Below are positions 4,897 through 6,059 of a DNA stretch of 6,059 nt, in pieces. The DNA is from Pseudomonadota bacterium (GTDB taxonomy: Bacteria; Pseudomonadota; Alphaproteobacteria; Rhizobiales; Beijerinckiaceae). The notes beneath the pieces were generated by a model that worked only from the letters and a program-made list of their open reading frames with translations, made no database searches and was not told the origin of the DNA. The DNA lies in assembly GCA_023452965.1 (NCBI GenBank), contig JAEXUU010000277.1, positions 1 through 6,059 of the forward strand, read 5' to 3'. Each line of letters opens with the position of its first letter. The stretch's first letter is position 1. The translations under genes were made by a program, and so were the position numbers.

Positions 4897-6059
4897 ATGA
4901 CCGCCATACCTGCCAAGGCACTCCCGCGCCGGAAGACGCTGTCGGCCACGCCCGGCCAGATCGCGCTGGCGCTCGCCATCGCCGCCTTCCTCCTGATGTT
5001 CCTGGTGCTGCCGGTGGCGACGGTGATCTACGTCGCCTTCACCGAGAAGGGCACCTCGACCTTCACCCTGGTCAATTTCTACGACTTCTTCCGCACAGAG
5101 CTGTTCATGCGCTCGCTGTGGAACTCCTTCTACGTCTCGGCGATGTCGGTGGTCTGGGCCTCGGTCTTCGCGCTGCCGCTCGCCTATCTGACGACGCGCT
5201 TCGTCTTCCGCGGCGCCGCGATCGTCCAGACGCTCGGCTTCCTGCCGCTGATCATGCCGCCCTTCGTCGGCGCGGTGGCAATGCAGCTCTTCTTCGGCCG
5301 CAACGGCTCGATCAACCTGCTGCTCGATGACTGGTTCGGCTTCAAGATCGATTTCATGGAGGGGCTGAACGGCGTCATCTTCGTCCAGTCGGTCCATTAT
5401 TTCCCGTTCATCCTGATCAATCTCTCGGCGGCACTGCGCAATATCGACCGCGCCATGGAGGAGGCCGCGCAGAATCTCGGCTCCTCCGGTTTCCGGCTGT
5501 TCCGGCGCATCGTCTTCCCGCTCGCCATGCCGGGCTATCTCGCCGGAGCGTCACTGGTCTTCGTCAAGGTCTTCGACGATCTCGCGACGCCGCTGCTGCT
5601 CAACGTCAAGGACATGCTGGCGCCGCAGGCCTATCTGCGCGTCACTTCGATCGGCATCGCCGCCCCGATGGGCTACGTCATCTCCGTCGTGCTGATCGTC
5701 GCCTCGGTCACCGCCATGTGGCTCTCGGCGCGGGCACTCAAGGGGCGCGATTACGCCACGACGCAGCGCGGCGGCGGCGGCCTCGCCAAGCGGGTGATGA
5801 CGCCGATGGAGGCCGTGTTCGGCTACGGCATCGTCATCCTGATCCTGGCGCTGGTGCTGGCGCCGCATCTGGGCCTGCTGCTGCTCTCCTTCGCGACGAT
5901 CTGGTCGTACTCGCCACTGCCCGATGCCTACACGATCGCGCATTACGGCCGCGTCTTCGGCGAGAGTTCGGTCTACATCAAGAACACGCTGATCTATGCC
6001 AGCATCGCCGGCGGCATCGACGTCGTGCTCGGGGTGGCGATCGCCTATCTGGTGCTGCG
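4897..6059 (+). CDS. ABC importer permease, fused two-domain ferric/organophosphate type, 3'-truncated
   Basis: Inner-membrane channel subunit of the importer. The frame is open from ATG 4897 to the window end, giving 387 complete codons with no stop. Residues 1-20 are a basic cytoplasmic N-terminus, followed by a strong first membrane helix at about 21-48 (IALALAIAAFLLMFLVLPV). The first permease domain continues to about 285, with several further helices. It holds the ATPase-docking EAA loop: EEAAQNLG (188-195) followed by RRIVFPLAMPG. After a cytoplasmic Gly/Arg/Lys-rich linker (QRGGGGLAKR, about 291-299) a second hydrophobic segment starts (about 305-330), followed by a periplasmic stretch and IKNTLIYASIAGGIDVVLGV. 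That is how the second half of fused FbpB/SfuB-type permeases begins, so the full protein should be roughly 550-600 residues with a second EAA loop outside the window. The binding-protein gene lies 153 bases upstream and a nucleotide-binding subunit is expected next. Family is secure; substrate is not. Confidence 0.93.
   Translation, partial: MTAIPAKALPRRKTLSATPGQIALALAIAAFLLMFLVLPVATVIYVAFTEKGTSTFTLVNFYDFFRTELFMRSLWNSFYVSAMSVVWASVFALPLAYLTTRFVFRGAAIVQTLGFLPLIMPPFVGAVAMQLFFGRNGSINLLLDDWFGFKIDFMEGLNGVIFVQSVHYFPFILINLSAALRNIDRAMEEAAQNLGSSGFRLFRRIVFPLAMPGYLAGASLVFVKVFDDLATPLLLNVKDMLAPQAYLRVTSIGIAAPMGYVISVVLIVASVTAMWLSARALKGRDYATTQRGGGGLAKRVMTPMEAVFGYGIVILILALVLAPHLGLLLLSFATIWSYSPLPDAYTIAHYGRVFGESSVYIKNTLIYASIAGGIDVVLGVAIAYLVL

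Noticed and set aside
4692..4979. Minus-strand small ORF covering the intergenic repeat
   Set aside because: Peptides of the HPGRSEAERRDP type are common spurious translations of this kind of palindromic repeat. There is no independent coding evidence.
3825..5330. Plus-strand open frame spanning the binding-protein end, the repeat and the permease start (501 codons)
   Set aside because: It is out of frame with both real genes, is Arg/Gly/Pro/Ala-rich, and reads straight through the palindromic repeat. The in-frame genes show signal peptide, fold motifs and EAA loop.
1..6059. tRNA, rRNA, CRISPR arrays, insertion sequences, phage or defence genes
   Set aside because: I saw no tRNA-like fold, no direct-repeat and spacer array, no transposase motif and no recombinase. 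The only repeats are the regulatory sites and the intergenic palindrome.

Overview
The window is GC-rich, with strong G/C bias at third codon positions. Its gene style suggests a free-living alphaproteobacterium, probably of the order Hyphomicrobiales. The intergenic palindromic repeat built on GTCATCCCGG arms fits that group. This assignment is an inference from composition and repeat type; there is no taxonomic marker gene here.

Layout, all on the + strand. (1) 1-1839: the 3' part of a membrane sensor histidine kinase with a DctB-like kinase core; its start lies upstream of the window. (2) 1836-3185: its partner, a sigma-54-dependent response regulator (receiver, AAA+ with GAFTGA, Fis-type HTH), overlapping the kinase by ATGA. 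(3) 3186-3405: a compact control region. It holds four GTTACCG-containing sites about three helical turns apart, then a -24/-12 sigma-54 promoter, a short leader and a good ribosome binding site. (4) 3406-4743: a secreted periplasmic substrate-binding protein resembling PgtC and the ferric/organophosphate class of binding proteins. (5) 4744-4896: a cloverleaf-like palindromic repeat between the binding-protein and permease genes. (6) 4897-6059 and beyond: an inner-membrane ABC permease that appears to be a two-domain fusion, cut by the window end. The ATPase gene is not in view and is expected further downstream.

The pieces read as one closed circuit. The kinase senses a periplasmic signal, perhaps the loaded binding protein, and phosphorylates the regulator. 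The regulator binds the upstream GTTACCG array and activates sigma-54 polymerase at the promoter in front of the importer operon. The kinase-regulator-binding protein order is like Salmonella PgtB-PgtA-PgtC (phosphoglycerate transport regulation), but here the binding protein leads an ABC importer operon. The substrate cannot be read from the sequence; a phosphorylated organic anion or phosphonate is more plausible than free ferric iron. The components belong to known families. The least described parts are the operator array and promoter and the repeat inside the operon.
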